Shown in pieces: positions 35,551 to 47,718 of a stretch of 64,000 nucleotides of DNA (its first letter is position 1; each line of letters begins with the position of its first letter). The stretch spans positions 21,638,001-21,702,000 of the forward strand of contig OX637293.1 of assembly GCA_951799445.1 (NCBI GenBank), given 5' to 3'. A model generated the notes under the pieces. That model ran no database searches, was not told the DNA's origin, and saw nothing but the letters and a program-made list of their open reading frames with translations. The stretch is from Pseudisothecium myosuroides. Lineage: Eukaryota > Streptophyta > Bryopsida > Hypnales > Lembophyllaceae. The position numbers were made by a program, and so were the translations under genes.

Positions 35551-36349
35551 TAACCCTTAACTGCCTCAGCGACCATATATGGTCGAGCTGAAATTTCAGG
35601 CTCATTTTGGTATGGGCAGTTAAATTCGTTTGACCGTTTTAAATTTTTTTTCGGGCAGTTTTTAGGGTTAACTATTGAAAACTTTCATTTTTCACTGCAA
35701 AAGGTAAACATTTGATTTTTGAGAGGTCTTCAAAGCCATATATGTCCCAAAGTGGAAGAGTAAAATTTCCTAATTTTACTTCATTTCCCAACTTTTGCCA
35801 ATTTCACTTGATTTGAGATCTAAAAACTTGTACTTATCCATTTGCTTTGAAAATGGTCCCAATGGAAAGAGTAAAGTGTTTTCATGATTTTCACCATTGA
35901 AAATTTAAACATGCAAGTGTTGATTTGGAGTTATTTGCGATTTATACTTATAAAAAAAATTGCATTTCACCAATTGCAAGGTGGATTGTGTAATAAGTTT
36001 GATAGCTTTTCATGTGAAATTAAGTTTTTTGAAAGTGCATTTTAGTGTGCTAACATTATTTGTAGTCATTCATGTCACTTCCCATCTCAAAAAACTTTTA
36101 TATGCAAATTTCTAAAACATGGCAGCATACTAAAAATAGAAAGCATACATTTCTCTTGTTATAATCTCACAACTCCTATGCAATTTCGCACTCAAAATTG
36201 GTATGCATACTAATAATCAAGCTCTTCAAACATCTATACGGTTAGATTTTGAAAAAAATACAATTTACTTCATTGGGGTTAACTATAAGCCCATGCTCTT
36301 TTTTCATAGTCAAAACACTCTTGAAAAGGCTTGGGCATTTAGGGGTTAA
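35550..36349 (-). mobile_element. TTAA element, third subfamily
   Basis: Left TTAACCCTTAACTGCCTCAG, right GGGCATTTAGGGGTTAA. The outer repeat resembles that of subfamilies A and B, but the interior matches neither. The left part reads ACCATATATGGTCGAGCTG. It abuts the MITE at 35280-35550. No coding content. Confidence 0.7.
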
Positions 36350-36536
36350 AGGAAATGAACCGGAAGATTTTGATATGCAGAGGATGCAACTGGTGCCCTT
36401 GGATGGACACACACACCTCTCCTTGTACAAAGATACAAAGAGGAGGCAAATTATCCGGAGGCAGCTCTAAAAGCTGTGCTGGTTCACCTTTACTTGCTTT
36501 CTGGTGGTGTGCATGTCCCATGAGGACTTCATGTCA

Positions 36537-36640
36537 CAATTTTTTATTTTTTTATTTTTTTGAAACACAGTATGATTTCCATAGCAAGAGGGAAATAGTA
36601 CAGTGGACCAGAAGCAAAGCCCCGGCGAAATATTTTTGTT
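36537..36640 (-). repeat. Probable 3' end of a LINE/SINE-like insertion
   Basis: A T-rich run (36540-36561) is followed by GAAACACAGTATGATTTCC and ATAGCAAGAGGGAAAT. The same arrangement (T run, GAAAC, ATTTC, ATAGCAAAAG) occurs at 40635-40710, so these look like two 5'-truncated retroposons on the minus strand with A-tails. No reverse transcriptase segment is seen. Confidence 0.4.
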
Positions 36641-36856
36641 TTCAGACAGCTAATAACCAACAAGACTAAGTAAGGGCCCCTTTTTTTTAAAAAACGAACG
36701 GCAGCCAGATCACAGCGAGCAATCATGTCACAATTTGATTGTCTCTTCTCTCTCTCTCTTCTCGGACTGTGTGACCTTTGTTCTCTGAGAGAATGGCAGT
36801 TGGCGGTGTCATTCCTAATGAGTGTCTATAACCAGATTATTTGGCCATATACAGTA

Positions 36857-38082
36857 AGGTAGGAGGTCCAGAAATGGAGCATCTAAGCGCTGAAACTGAA
36901 TTTTGGGGAGGTGAAACATCTTGAAATGTTTTTCAGTAAATTTTCCTTGAAAGACAAGTGGAATTGGAATCTAACCCAAGTCGTTTCATGTTTTTTGGAC
37001 CTTTGTGGAATTAGTTACAAATTTTGTGGTCATCAAAATGGACCACCTCCTGAAATGTGCATAGGTGGTACATTGAAAAAAGCAAAATGTACCTCTGAGT
37101 CATGTTCCATTTTAACCCCTAAAGGCCCAAGGTCTTTTTTCTGCCAAAAAACTATGAAAACTGCCATTTCTATAGCAAAAAGTTAAAAAAAATTAAAATT
37201 GTTTTTTTTTCCACACCTAACCGTAGGATCTTACACCTAATTGGTATGAGAATGTGTGGAAAAAATTTCAGAATTTTTGACCGCACAGATTGCAAGATAT
37301 CTGCGTTTAAAGTGGAAAAAACAAGTTTTTCAGCACATTGTGAGACCAGATTTTTTGACTTTAAACATTTTTAACTTAAAATTTTTGCACTACAACGTTT
37401 TGAGCTTTAAATCTTTATAGTGGAGAATTGAGTTGAGAGTCTAGGATAAAAAAAAAATTCAAAAAAACTTAATTATCATTCTTAAAAAAATTGTTAAGTA
37501 GAAGTAGGTACAAGATAGAAGGAAAATCTAAAATATTCATATATTTTAGATGGAATTAAAATGCACTAATCCCAATGATGAAATTGTTCTAGCAAGTAAA
37601 CTAAACCATTCCAAAAAAAAAAAATTGAAAAATTACAAAAAATGCATTCCGAAATGAATCCTACAAGTTATTTTTTTCAAGAAGATGCTCTAACTACCCG
37701 AAAAACAAGAATGTCCATAACTTCCTCATAACAAATCCAAATGAAATGAATCAAAGCTTTCCAGATAGACAAAAATATAATCTATGAGAAAAAAAATATT
37801 AAAAAAAAAATTCAAATTTTTGTCCATTTTTTTTTTGCTGCCCGGGCTGCCCCCCGTCCCTTGTTTTCAGCTTATTTGGCCATAACTTTTTTTTCCGGGC
37901 ACCGATTGAGAAAAAAATTATATTCCCACAAAGCTTATCAATTTTTCTATCTCTAAAAAAAAATTCAAAAAATCAGAACACAATTTCAGCCCGTAGGTAC
38001 CTGCCCAAAAACGCATTTGTCCCCCGAAGGGACAACGGGCTTTTAGGGGTTAATGCCCGCTCCGTTTTACAGCCTCCTACTG
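36857..38082. mobile_element. AGGTAGGAGG-family MITE, copy 2, interrupted by a TTAA element
   Basis: Left TAAGGTAGGAGGTCCAGAAA (TA 36855-36856), right CAGCCTCCTACTGTA (TA 38083-38084). The left and right parts match 10432-10841 and 45922-46248. The TTAA element at 37112-38053 sits at the position where copy 1 has an uninterrupted TTAA (CATTCTTAATGCCCGCT). Its neighbour 38083-38270 begins exactly at the right TA border. Confidence 0.8.
37112..38053 (+). mobile_element. TTAA element, subfamily A, copy 6 (well preserved)
   Basis: Left TTAACCCCTAAAGGCCCAAGG, right GGGCTTTTAGGGGTTAA. It has all subfamily A landmarks including CAGCACATTGTG and CCCCCGAAGGGACAACGG. The host MITE provides the pre-insertion site, showing that exactly TTAA was duplicated. 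No transposase coding. Confidence 0.9.
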
Positions 38083-38270
38083 TAGAACCTCTTTGAGTCG
38101 ATCCCCTATAAGTGGATAAACGGCCTCTGTAAACCAATCATGTCAGACCAGTCCCGGACTGGACCACATAACAAAGGCTGTGATTTAAAAATGACCCTCC
38201 AGAAGTCAATAAACCTCTATGAACCAATCTGTCAATCCGGTCCGGGATCAATTAGCTTAGAGAGGTTCTA
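38083..38270. mobile_element. TAGAACCTCT-type MITE (about 188 bp)
   Basis: The left TAGAACCTCT pairs with the right AGAGGTTCTA, and an inner GGGATCAATT faces GTCGATCCCC. TAGAACCTCT ends are a pattern I know from other plant MITEs. The interior has the near-palindrome CAGTCCCGGACTGG (38149-38162). The target duplication is masked by the adjoining element. Confidence 0.65.
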
Positions 38271-40243
38271 CTATAATCAACTTATATTAACAACATAAAG
38301 AAATAACCGTGAGCAACGAGATGATGAAATATTTAATTTCTGACAATACGTGGCTTCAAACAGTTTTTTTGGGTGAGAGGAACCATCTCCTAATGAATTG
38401 GAAGCTACCCCTTTCAATGATGGGGGCCTTCGCCCAAACAGTTGCGGTGTTCTCAGTAGGCTTTCTCTTTGTTCCTGCCTTGGTCCTTCGGTGCTTAGGT
38501 TTGACCTGTGAGGTGGCCTCTGTGATTGCTGCCCCTGCTTGGTGGTTTCTCATTGTTGTATTCTAAAAAATAAGAAGTTGTAGAAAATTGTAAACAAAAT
38601 CCGCCAAGGATGAGGTCCTTTGGTTCTGTGTACTCTTTCCCCTGGCTTGCAATGGAAATTGTCCATGTGTTTTAAATATATATAATTTCCAATTCTTGAT
38701 GGCAGTTCAAGTGAGATTCTAATAACGCGCCCTACAGATACATTGCTCTTTTTTCTTTTTCTTTTTCCCTTTCCAGCTCTACTTAAAAGATCAGTACCCT
38801 TCCATGAAAGTGCAGGAAAAAAAGAAGGGACAAGAATCAGTCCGGATCCCAGAGACAATCCTGGGCAAGGTGGTCCAACAGACACATTTCATTTGACTGC
38901 AAAATGAAAAGCTTCTAAAAAGATGTTTGCTCTACTGTTTCCCTTTGCAATGGAAATTGTCCATTTTTTAAAATAATACAAATTTAAAAAACAACTTTGC
39001 AAGAGCAGAAAACATTGATGCCCCATTCAAACTCTATGCAACAACTTTATGTAAGTTAAGGTAGAAGCACTAGTAGTCGATCATTTAAGGAATTTTGGAG
39101 CAGATCCTGCACAATAAGAGGTGGTGGAAAGTTTTTCCATGTAGGAAGATAGGAAATATGGGCATTGCAAAAAATTTAGAATTTTTTTCCCGAAATTGAA
39201 TTTACAGTGAATTTTGGGAGCCAAAAAGTGCATTTCACCAATAGCCAATGTCTAGAGTCTTCCAATTCCGATCAATCAAGAACTACTTCCCACTTACTAC
39301 TTACTACTTCCTCACTCACTACTTTGGGACATGTGTCATAATCTTATTAGTCCCAAGTTTGAAAAAGATTAAAAAAAAAACATTTGAGCTTTGGTTGGAA
39401 ATACTGCCCCCTACAGGTTGGGTACTGGGCGTGGTTGACAACTGGTGCTTCTACCTTAGTATGGAATGGTTGTGGGGAGCAGCTTCAAGGTTAGAATGTG
39501 TTGCAAATGTACTAGAGAAGTTGCAGGATAGGGCCTATTCTTCAATATGGTGAGGTTGCTGGCAATCCTGTAGGACGAGCCAGGTGGCTGAACCATACTG
39601 CTAAATTGGCAGTTTGCCACTAGAATCGGTAGTCTACCTCAACTACTGTACTGATTCCACCCAAAAAAATGGCTCAAAAATGAGCAGAATCAGTCATACA
39701 ATACTTTAACTGGAAGCAACAGGAGCCACTCTAACTCAAAAGCTTATGACTAACAAGCAATCTAACAAGCTTCATTACATTATCTTCATTTGTGAATAAC
39801 TTCATTCAGATTTTTGCTCAGTCTATCTCAATATTGTCATGACAGCAATCTGTAGCATACTAGTGGTGATAAAGTTCATCAAAGTGGACGATCAAAGCCT
39901 TATAAAATCAAAGTATGGCACATTTATACTAAAATGAAATATGTACAAATATTGGCAACCATTCGCATAGATTTAGAAAAGCTATTGCTTGGTAAGTGTG
40001 GAGGCTCCTTCTTACTTGCAAGTACGTTCAATGTCGAGGTAGTACCCACTTGAAGGCTAAGTGGCCGCATAGGTGTCCAAAGTGGATGCTCTCCTATTTT
40101 TTATATCTCAATTTAATTTGTAAACCAAGACATCTATGTACAACATGCATCATTGTGTACACAAAATTCAACTTACAAATTATGCAGAAGTTCAAACAAA
40201 CTTCAACTCATTGTGTGATGTAGCTTGAAGATTACAGTCTGTG
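38271..40243. other. 3' flank of HMA-C and intergenic sequence
   Basis: Open frames of 85 and 111 codons (38309-38566 on plus, 38550-38885 on minus) have no recognisable domain or motif, so no gene is called. The part nearest 40243 should be the 3' untranslated region of HMA-C. Confidence 0.4.
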
Positions 40244-43200
40244 TCAGTAATAGCTGTAGTATCGCGAAGGTCGAAACTCGTTGTCATACGACCGGCCATA
40301 GTAAGGGTCATATAATACAGCAGCGCCATAGCTGCTACTGTAGCTTGGGTACAAATACATGTCGTCGTACGAAGATGAGAGTCTCGCACGATCATACAGA
40401 GCCGGCACAACCATGTCAGAAGGCTCGACAATGCGGATCAGAGCTGCCTCGCCCACGGCTATACTCACGAGGTCGATGATTGAATGGGGGCTCAATCTTG
40501 TGGAGACCGCCACTGTGCTGTCTGGAATATTGCAAATGACATTGTACACACCTGCAAAAAAGCCAACGGCAAGTTCGGCAAATCAATCCTAAGTTTCAAA
40601 TATGTTTGAGAATATTGTTGCAGTACAATCAGTGGCATTATTATTTTTATTTTTTTTGAAACAAATGAAACAGAATTTCATAGCAAAAGAAAAATATAAC
40701 AAGACCCAGCGACATTATTTTGAATTGGGAAGACACACATGTATGGGAAGAGAAAAATGATTCTTAAAATTCACATGAATCTAGAGTCCATCCAAAATGG
40801 TGGCCCATGTGGTTGTTGAGAACAATGATCCAAAAGAATGTATTCAAAATCTTCAGCTGTTGAGGATAGTTTATCAGTTGTTGAGGATAGTTGAACTGAT
40901 AAAATAAATAGGTACAATTTTGATAATTCTCCACAATAATTGCATAGAAAAGTGTAGTTCCACTGTAAGGTAAGGTAACAGGTTCAGAAATCGCCCACCT
41001 AAGTTAATAGCTGAAACTGAATTTTTGGGAGGTGAAACGTCTCGAAATATTTTTCAGTAAAATTTCCTTGAAAGACAAGAGGAATTGGCATCCAACCCAA
41101 GTCGTTTCATATTTTTTGGAGCTTTCTAGAATTAGTTATGAATTTTTGAAGTTGAAGTGGCATTGAGCTCTAAAATCGCCCACCCCCTAAAATGTACAGT
41201 GTTCGTACATTGCTGAAGGCTATGAAATAGTTACTTGTACAAGTAGTGCACATTTGAATAGGGTGGGCAATTTTAGAGCCTGCGCTATTTCAGAGCCTGT
41301 TACCTTAGACGCTTTAGTAACCATTGTGTGTCAACTTCAAAAATTCATAACTAATACCATGAAGCTTTCCAAAAAAATATGAAACGACTATGGTTAGATG
41401 CCGATGGGTTATGTCTTTGAAGGAAAATTTTCAAGAAGTCTAACCTCCCCAAAGTCAATTTTAGCTTTTAAATGGATGCTTTATGAACCTCCTACCTTAT
41501 TGCTTCATCCTATTAATATTGATTGAGCAAAATTGGTGTCACTGACCTCCAAAAATGTAAAATCATGACAATATAGTAATATTTTGACCTACACAAAATT
41601 AAGAATAGTGTGACTTTGGTAAATTGATATGGCTTGCAGTAATTGGATAAATCAATGCAGTGAGATCATGTCTTGTTCCAACTAAGATGAGTTCACCCAA
41701 TTTCACGTAAAATTTTTACTTAATGACCAATTCCATCCAAGTTGGGTGTGGCTAGACTACACCATGATGTGTATAAGATTTGTCCTATTAGTGAGTGTAT
41801 AAAATCAATGTCACCTACAAAACAAAAATAGTGTCACTATTAAAATTCATTTTTATGAAAATTAGTACAATACAATACTGTAAATATAGAAAACAATACT
41901 GAAACTTTGGTAAATTAGTGTCACATGCACAAATAATTGTAGCTGAGGGAAATTTGCATCAAATAGAAGATGTGCATAGATTACCGAAAGAGTGTTATAG
42001 CATAAACTTGGATTTAATGTAGGATTTGGTGTTCAATCTCACCTGGTATTGCCAGGGCACTTTTGATTCTGGCAATGTCGTCCAGAGTGAAAATGGGAGC
42101 CCTCAGGTGCAAATCCTGCACATCAACGTAGCAACCAGTTTGCAATTTCAGAGAATAGGCAAGATTTGCAACAACAAACCATTGCATAAGAAAACATAGA
42201 ATTTATCTTAGTTTGCTAGAACTAGATCAGTTTAAACTCAAAAGTGTACCTCCATTGTTCTTTAAGGTATGAAAAAATCAATTTGGGTCAAGTGCAATGT
42301 TTTTTGTGTATATCAAGGTGCAAGAATTGAAGTATACAATGAGAGTTAATTGTATAGGTGTCCTGTGTTTGTGAACCTGTGTCAAAGGAAGGTTTAACTA
42401 GGAATTGAACAAAACAAACACGGCACCAAACTCAATTAGACTTAGGTTTGGGTGCTCTAGGGAGTTTGGTCTTGTGTTTTCCTCAAACTCTGGCTCTTGG
42501 TTTGCCTTGCATACACTTTACGATTAACTCTAATTACAGTGACAAAAGTTTGAATTTATGTTGAACTATTTCCTATGACATATGACACTTCCAATTTGAA
42601 TTAGTCATTATTTCACTTCCTACTTGTCTAAGAAGGTGCAAAATAGCTACATATTCAATTATACGATGCATTGTTTTAGCATAAGAAGGCATAGGATGCT
42701 AAAAGGACTATTGAATGAAAAATATTAATTGTTGAACTTTCAATTCAATGATATATGTCTTACCATATTTTAGTAAATAATTTGTATGAATCTATTTAAG
42801 AGTTGAATATGGTATTGTATAATTACAATTCTCTATTGACCTCTAAGGGATAATATGGTAGATGTTGACATTTGGTAGTGCACATTTATTATGAGTACCA
42901 ATTGTAGGTTTTAGTCTTTGGCAAACACACAAAAAATAAATCTATGCATTCTTTGTCATCTAGGTTGGTATTTTTTTTCAATTTTGTAGAAGGCAAGCCA
43001 CTCTATTGAGTGTTTTCATCAATATGAGGTAGGTAGTTGTAAAACCAATAGTGAGTTAATGCCATCAAAATGTAAAGAATGCATTCATTATAGAACGCCA
43101 ATCTCAGATTGTCCAAGATATCTAGTTGTTGGAGTGCTTCAGGATAAGAGATGTTGAATGGTCTTTGATTGGCATTCTACAATGACATGCCCGCCTCCTA

Positions 43201-45248
43201 GACTTTAACGAAATCGGGTCACATTTGCTTTTAAAGCAACCTATTATAAGGCAATTATTATGGTAGAAACTCAAATCTAATTGTCTTACATGTATTTATG
43301 GGATATACTATGAAATGAACTCACACCATTTGAGTTTGTAGTGGTTTCATCTACCATGCAATGACTTAATTTTCAATTTTCATTTTGTCACTAAAATAGT
43401 TATATCTAATTGCTACCTATTTCTAAAATTGATCCCTAAACTCTTCCCTACAATATACTTCTATTTATAAGAGCCTAGGGTTGATTTTTGGTACACCTAT
43501 TTTCAACCCTTTGAAAATTCATAGTTCAATCATTTGGTGTCCCAAAAGTGCATGCAAAGAGAGTTAGATTAAATCCCCTTTTTGACTCAATCCCAACAAG
43601 ATCCACCAAAAAAATTAGATAGTTTAATAATAAGAACCGTTTCAAATGTTTATTTAGACAACATTGGGTGCAACTACCTCAATATGAATAAAGTTATGCC
43701 TAATAAGGGAGGAAGTCCTTGAGCTAAAATTGGTCAAACTTGCAAAAAAGACAAAAATATTTTTTGGAATTCTACATGGAAGTGTGCTATATTTGCAAGA
43801 GGAGTATAGGAATTGTTGGCCAACAAAATTGTAGGAAAAGGCTCATGAAAAGTGAAGGAAGCAACATTTTGCCTTCTTGAAAACTAATTTTAACATTGAA
43901 CTTGAACTATTTGGTCGCTTTTAGTTTGGCAACGCGGCAAGACAAAGCTACTCCAAAAATGTAGTTTCCCACTTCTCACATATAAAAATGTAAACAACCT
44001 GGATCTATGTGAAAGCATTTTCAATTCTGAAAAAACTTGAAAATTGTTTTCTGATTCAGACTCTACCAATATGGAAGTCCACCCCAAGCATCACTCAAGA
44101 TACAGTGCCACAGTTTTCACTGTTCTTTACGAAGCAAATTATGAAGCAAATTGTTAGATGGTTGCATAGACTTACAGGAACAAGGCGCACCGGAGTGTAG
44201 GCTCCAGGAGTATAGACAGGATCCAGAGTGTGACCTAAAAGCCTGCGACGGTTGTTGGTGACCAACACCGGTGGTCCATACACCTGCACTCGCAGGCGAC
44301 CAATTCGTTAATTTCAAAATTGAGACATAAATCTACACAAATTTTAGACATTAGCTAGCACTCAAAACTAGGATGAATATCGATTTATGGTTGAAGCCAT
44401 AAGTCCTAGCTGAAAGTGTCGAAGTCGTGGAATACAGCCAATTTAAACGAAAATGAAGTTCCAAAGTAGGACCAAACCTTAACATCAGAGACAACGAAAG
44501 CCTAGAAACCTTGATGAAAATCTGAGCCTTCTGGTGCTAAGAGCTAGCCATATATGGCATACCTAAACTAAAATACCAGACGCTCTAGTTGAGTGGCACT
44601 TTGACACAACTAGAACACACAAGAATGATGCAATTAAGAATTTCAATCCAAAACTACCAAAGCTCAGAAGATCTGTTATTTTGTTTCCATGTGAATCCTC
44701 TTTCTCGATTAAGAATGTCAGGAATTCTTCCTCTGTCATTATTCAACTGTAATGTGAGTGAATCCTGTATTTACAAAAGGCAAGGTTATGAACTTCAGCT
44801 CGATGACCTCCAACCAGTATAGTAAGTGAACTATGGCTGACACTCATGTGGAGATTTGAGTTTTCAAATCACCCGATTCGCGATCGATCAACACAGAAGC
44901 GACGATCATCAGCCTCGAAACCAGCTAGGAAGCATGATCGGGAGCATGATTTTACCCTGTTTTTTTTCAGATTAAACAGAAGCTAGCAAGGAGATCGACT
45001 ACAACGTACTTTGACTAGTACCTTAGGTACTAGAAAAGAAGAAGGAGAAAGAGAATTTGCACCAGTGAAAATTAGTGCTTGCAAAGATGTTGTAAACAGT
45101 TCCACTAATTCCACTCCTCCGCCTATGCCTTTCGCTCTTTTCGTGTAATACAATGCGTGGATTACCACAACCCCGTCTCTGTGACAAGTTTGCTAGTAGA
45201 TCCTCTACAGAAATTAGTCTAACTCACCTCCGGTACGTATGCGGCCAT
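40244..45248 (-). CDS. HMA-C: HMA-like protein, metal loop fully lost, long repeat-filled introns
   Basis: Four coding exons in transcript order: 45228-45248, 44176-44283, 42043-42115 and 40244-40551, giving 169 residues. Donors are GTGAGT, GTAAGT and GTGAGA; all acceptors are CAG. It starts MAAYVPE, then VYGPPVLVTNNRRR. The HMA-like fold covers about 44-104: LHLRAPI, IARIKSAL, GVYNVICNI, STVAVSTRL, IIDLVSIAV, ALIRI. The loop reads IFTLDD, with no Cys and no Met. The last helix has lost the basic KKVKxVKRKS pattern of HMA-A and HMA-B. The tail is Tyr/Ser-rich and ends FRPSRYYSYY, sharing RPSRY with HMA-B. Introns are 944, 2060 and 1491 nt against 126-631 nt in the paralogues. Intron 3 carries a 1.1-kb repeat and a retroposon-like tail; intron 2 holds sequence related to the HMA-B 3' flank. 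Open frames are intact, so it is probably expressed. Confidence 0.8.
40635..40710 (-). repeat. Retroposon-like T-tailed fragment in HMA-C intron 3
   Basis: A T-rich run is followed by GAAACAAATGAAACAGAATT and TCATAGCAAAAG, similar to 36537-36640. It reads as an A-tailed 3' end on the minus strand. Confidence 0.4.
40831..41919 (+). repeat. 1.1-kb repeat in HMA-C intron 3
   Basis: Near-identical to 26226-27296 from CAAAAGAATGTATTC through ACTTTGGTAAATTAG, with scattered substitutions and small indels. It lies wholly inside intron 3. The 72-bp direct repeats flanking the other copy are absent here. It must be spliced out with the intron. Confidence 0.85.
43815..44110 (-). repeat. Segment of HMA-C intron 2 homologous to the HMA-B 3' flank
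   Basis: It matches 17870-18190 in blocks: ATTGTAGGAA, GAAAACTAATTTTAA, AAGACAAAGCTAC, ATGTAGTTTCCC (against ATGCAGTTTCTCCC), ATGTAAACA/AGTAAACATCA and TATGGAAGTCCACCC (against CATGGAAGTCCGCCC). Both lie on the same side of the minus-strand genes. It begins about 65 nt after the exon 2 donor. Confidence 0.7.
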
Positions 45249-45919
45249 CCTTGTCACTACACCGACAATTCCTTCCAAAAATATGAGCAATCACCAGCTG
45301 ATCGCAACGAATCGCTGATTTCCCGTTCCAAGAAGTAGCAGGAGAATGATGAAGCAATGAAAGACCTTACAAGTAACTTGAGACTACGAAAACTGCGTTT
45401 CGATCAAGTGGCTGAAAACGAACCGATCATTCGATCAAAGCTTCAACAAGACTCGATCTCAACTCTCTAAGCTAGGCTCAAAGAATTTTTCTTCATATGG
45501 GATCTGACGTACAAAAAGAAGGTTGTCGAAGGTTGAACTAGCCACAATCCCCATTCATTTTAAAAGGCAGGGTTGAAAGTTCAAACAAACTGGAATAATG
45601 TATTGAATTTGACGTGTACATTCGGTGTGATCCTCTGATAATGGACACTTCCATACCTTACCCGCCGTCTTCTCTTTTGTATCGATTCTGTCTCGTCCCA
45701 ATGGCATCCAATGACGAGCATTCGGTGCGAGTGCCAGCTGTCTCTGGGAATCACTACCTTCATAAATACCAGCATGCCCTGTGCCGTTGGTCACAGTATA
45801 ATATAATATAAAACCAGAACGGTATGACCATGGCAGGACGCTACAGTAAATCCTCCATTCAAAGTGGGACCGCAGGGGGAATTTTGTGTTCTTTGGGGTA
45901 AATGTAAAAAAAAAGCCCC
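45249..45919. other. Presumed promoter and leader region of HMA-C
   Basis: This is the upstream side of HMA-C on the minus strand. TTTTAAAA near 45556-45564 is a weak TATA candidate. No other gene is recognised. Confidence 0.35.
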
Positions 45920-45921
45920 TA

Positions 45922-46248
45922 AGGTAGGAGGTCTAAATCATACAGGCTCTAAAATCGTCCACCTCCACAAATGTACAATGCTTATATACATGTTTTTTTT
46001 TCATAGCCATCAGCAATGTACAAACAATGTACATTTTAGGGGGTGGGCGATTTTAGAGCCTTGTGCCACTTCAACTTTAAAATTTCATAACTAATTCCAC
46101 GAAGCTTCAGAAATTATGAAAAAACTTGGATTAGATGTCAATTCCACTTGTCTTTCAAGGAAAATTTAGTGAAAAATATTTCAAGACGTTTCACCTCCCC
46201 AAAATTCAATTTCAGCTCTTAAATGAGCAATTTATGGACCTCCTACCT
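45922..46248. mobile_element. AGGTAGGAGG-family MITE, copy 3 (complete, 327 bp)
   Basis: Left AGGTAGGAGGTC, right GACCTCCTACCT, exactly complementary, with TA on both sides (45920-45921, 46249-46250). The interior contains CTAAAATCGTCCACC and GGTGGGCGATTTTAG as a further inverted pair, and the TTTCAAGGAAAATTTAGTG block shared with 36857-38082 and with the 1.1-kb repeats. Non-coding, mariner-like by its TA target. Confidence 0.85.
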
Positions 46249-46250
46249 TA

Positions 46251-47716
46251 TTTTGAGATGTGTTAATTCTATATTCTTCACCTCTCCTAGCATATTTTTT
46301 CATGTGTGACAAATAAAAAATTCTTGTGTTTGCTTCATGATTAAATTCACCTTGTTGGTCCTACTTCAAATGGAGGATTTAGTGTCCTACATGACCATAA
46401 GACTCTGCCTTAGGTGAGCAATAATTATATCAGTTTATTGATAGTGATAGTAGGAAATTAAACAAAGAAAATTTTGAATTAATGATATGCAAGAAAAATT
46501 AAAAATTAAATTAAAAAAAAATTGGACCTTCCACCCAACCAATTGGATAGGGAGAGAGATTTCAACTAGTAGGCTTCTCCCTCCAACCAAACCCTAACGG
46601 TGTTGTATAGTGTGAATGCGGTTGTAGATAAGATTTGAAAACTTGGATTCAGAAACCATATTTCATGCAAGAATAGATGCCAAACAACAAAGCCAACAAA
46701 AGTAAAACTAGTTTCCTATTTTTTAAATTCATAAAAAAATTGAAATTCAATACGTTTTTTGCAATGAGTTTGAACACCACGAAACAAAGCCCATGCACTC
46801 CTCTTTGTAGAGAGCTTTCTAATGGTACCAAGAATGCAATCGGAGGATACAGGGTTCCAGAGATCTCACTCTAACAAACAAAACAATTCATCTAATATAT
46901 AGATGTTTAAGGTAGTCTGTTCTTAAAGCAACCATTTAAGCCTACTAGGAAGCCTACCTAACTTATCACTGACAGTATTAGGTATTTCAATTAACATGTC
47001 ATTGGTTCCTAGATAGGGGTTGCTTTTAGAGTAGACTAGCTTAGACTCCATACTCTTGAGGAGTGGAGAGGTTGCATCCTTTTTATTGGCAGAAGCAAGT
47101 GTCATCTATATAAAGGCGCCAAGAAAATAAAAAATATATACTTAGGGACAAAAATAAAAATGAAAATTTACACTTGGGAAAAGCAAAGAAAGGAAAAAAT
47201 TTCTAACCACTCTTTTTAGTTAGTTTTGGGTTGCAATTGTGGGTGAACAAAGCCTATAATGTGAAAACACCCAAAAATGTCAAAATAAACTATTCAATAT
47301 AGTTGGAGGCACTTTTTTCAAGAAAAAAACATTTTTGTAGTATTAGTCATTGAAAATCAGGAATTTTCATAAAATTTATAGAATTTTCAAAGTGGAAACT
47401 CCCTAGGCCATTGAAATTGTCACACATAGCCTAGTCATAAAACCAAAATTTAGACAATTGGCAATTAATCAATCGAAATAAATATGAAAATGGTTTATAC
47501 ATGGACATTTTGGGGCGTTTTTCACCTTACAAGCTATAGATCAAAGTTGTACAGGACTGCTAATTTCTATGGCGAGTCCCAACTTCTTCAAATTCTAGCA
47601 CACATGTGTAGAGTGCACTCACAAAAGGTAAGTTCCCTTAGTCAAGCTAGGACCGTCTCTGAGAGTATTTCAAAAAGTTATTGGCTCCGCATTGAAGTGA
47701 AGAAGGCATTATATGA
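46251..47716. other. Intergenic, nothing recognised
   Basis: AT-rich with short frames. No paired repeat ends found. Confidence 0.4.
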
Positions 47717-47718
47717 TC

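Noticed and set aside
3963..38053. CCCTAAA inside the TTAA element ends resembles the plant telomere repeat
   Set aside because: It occurs once per end, is never in tandem, and is explained by the terminal inverted repeat of the elements.
38309..38885. Hydrophobic plus frame and Lys/Arg-rich minus frame near 38.3-38.9 kb
   Set aside because: The two are mirror images of the same bases, neither has a recognisable family, and there is no supporting gene structure.
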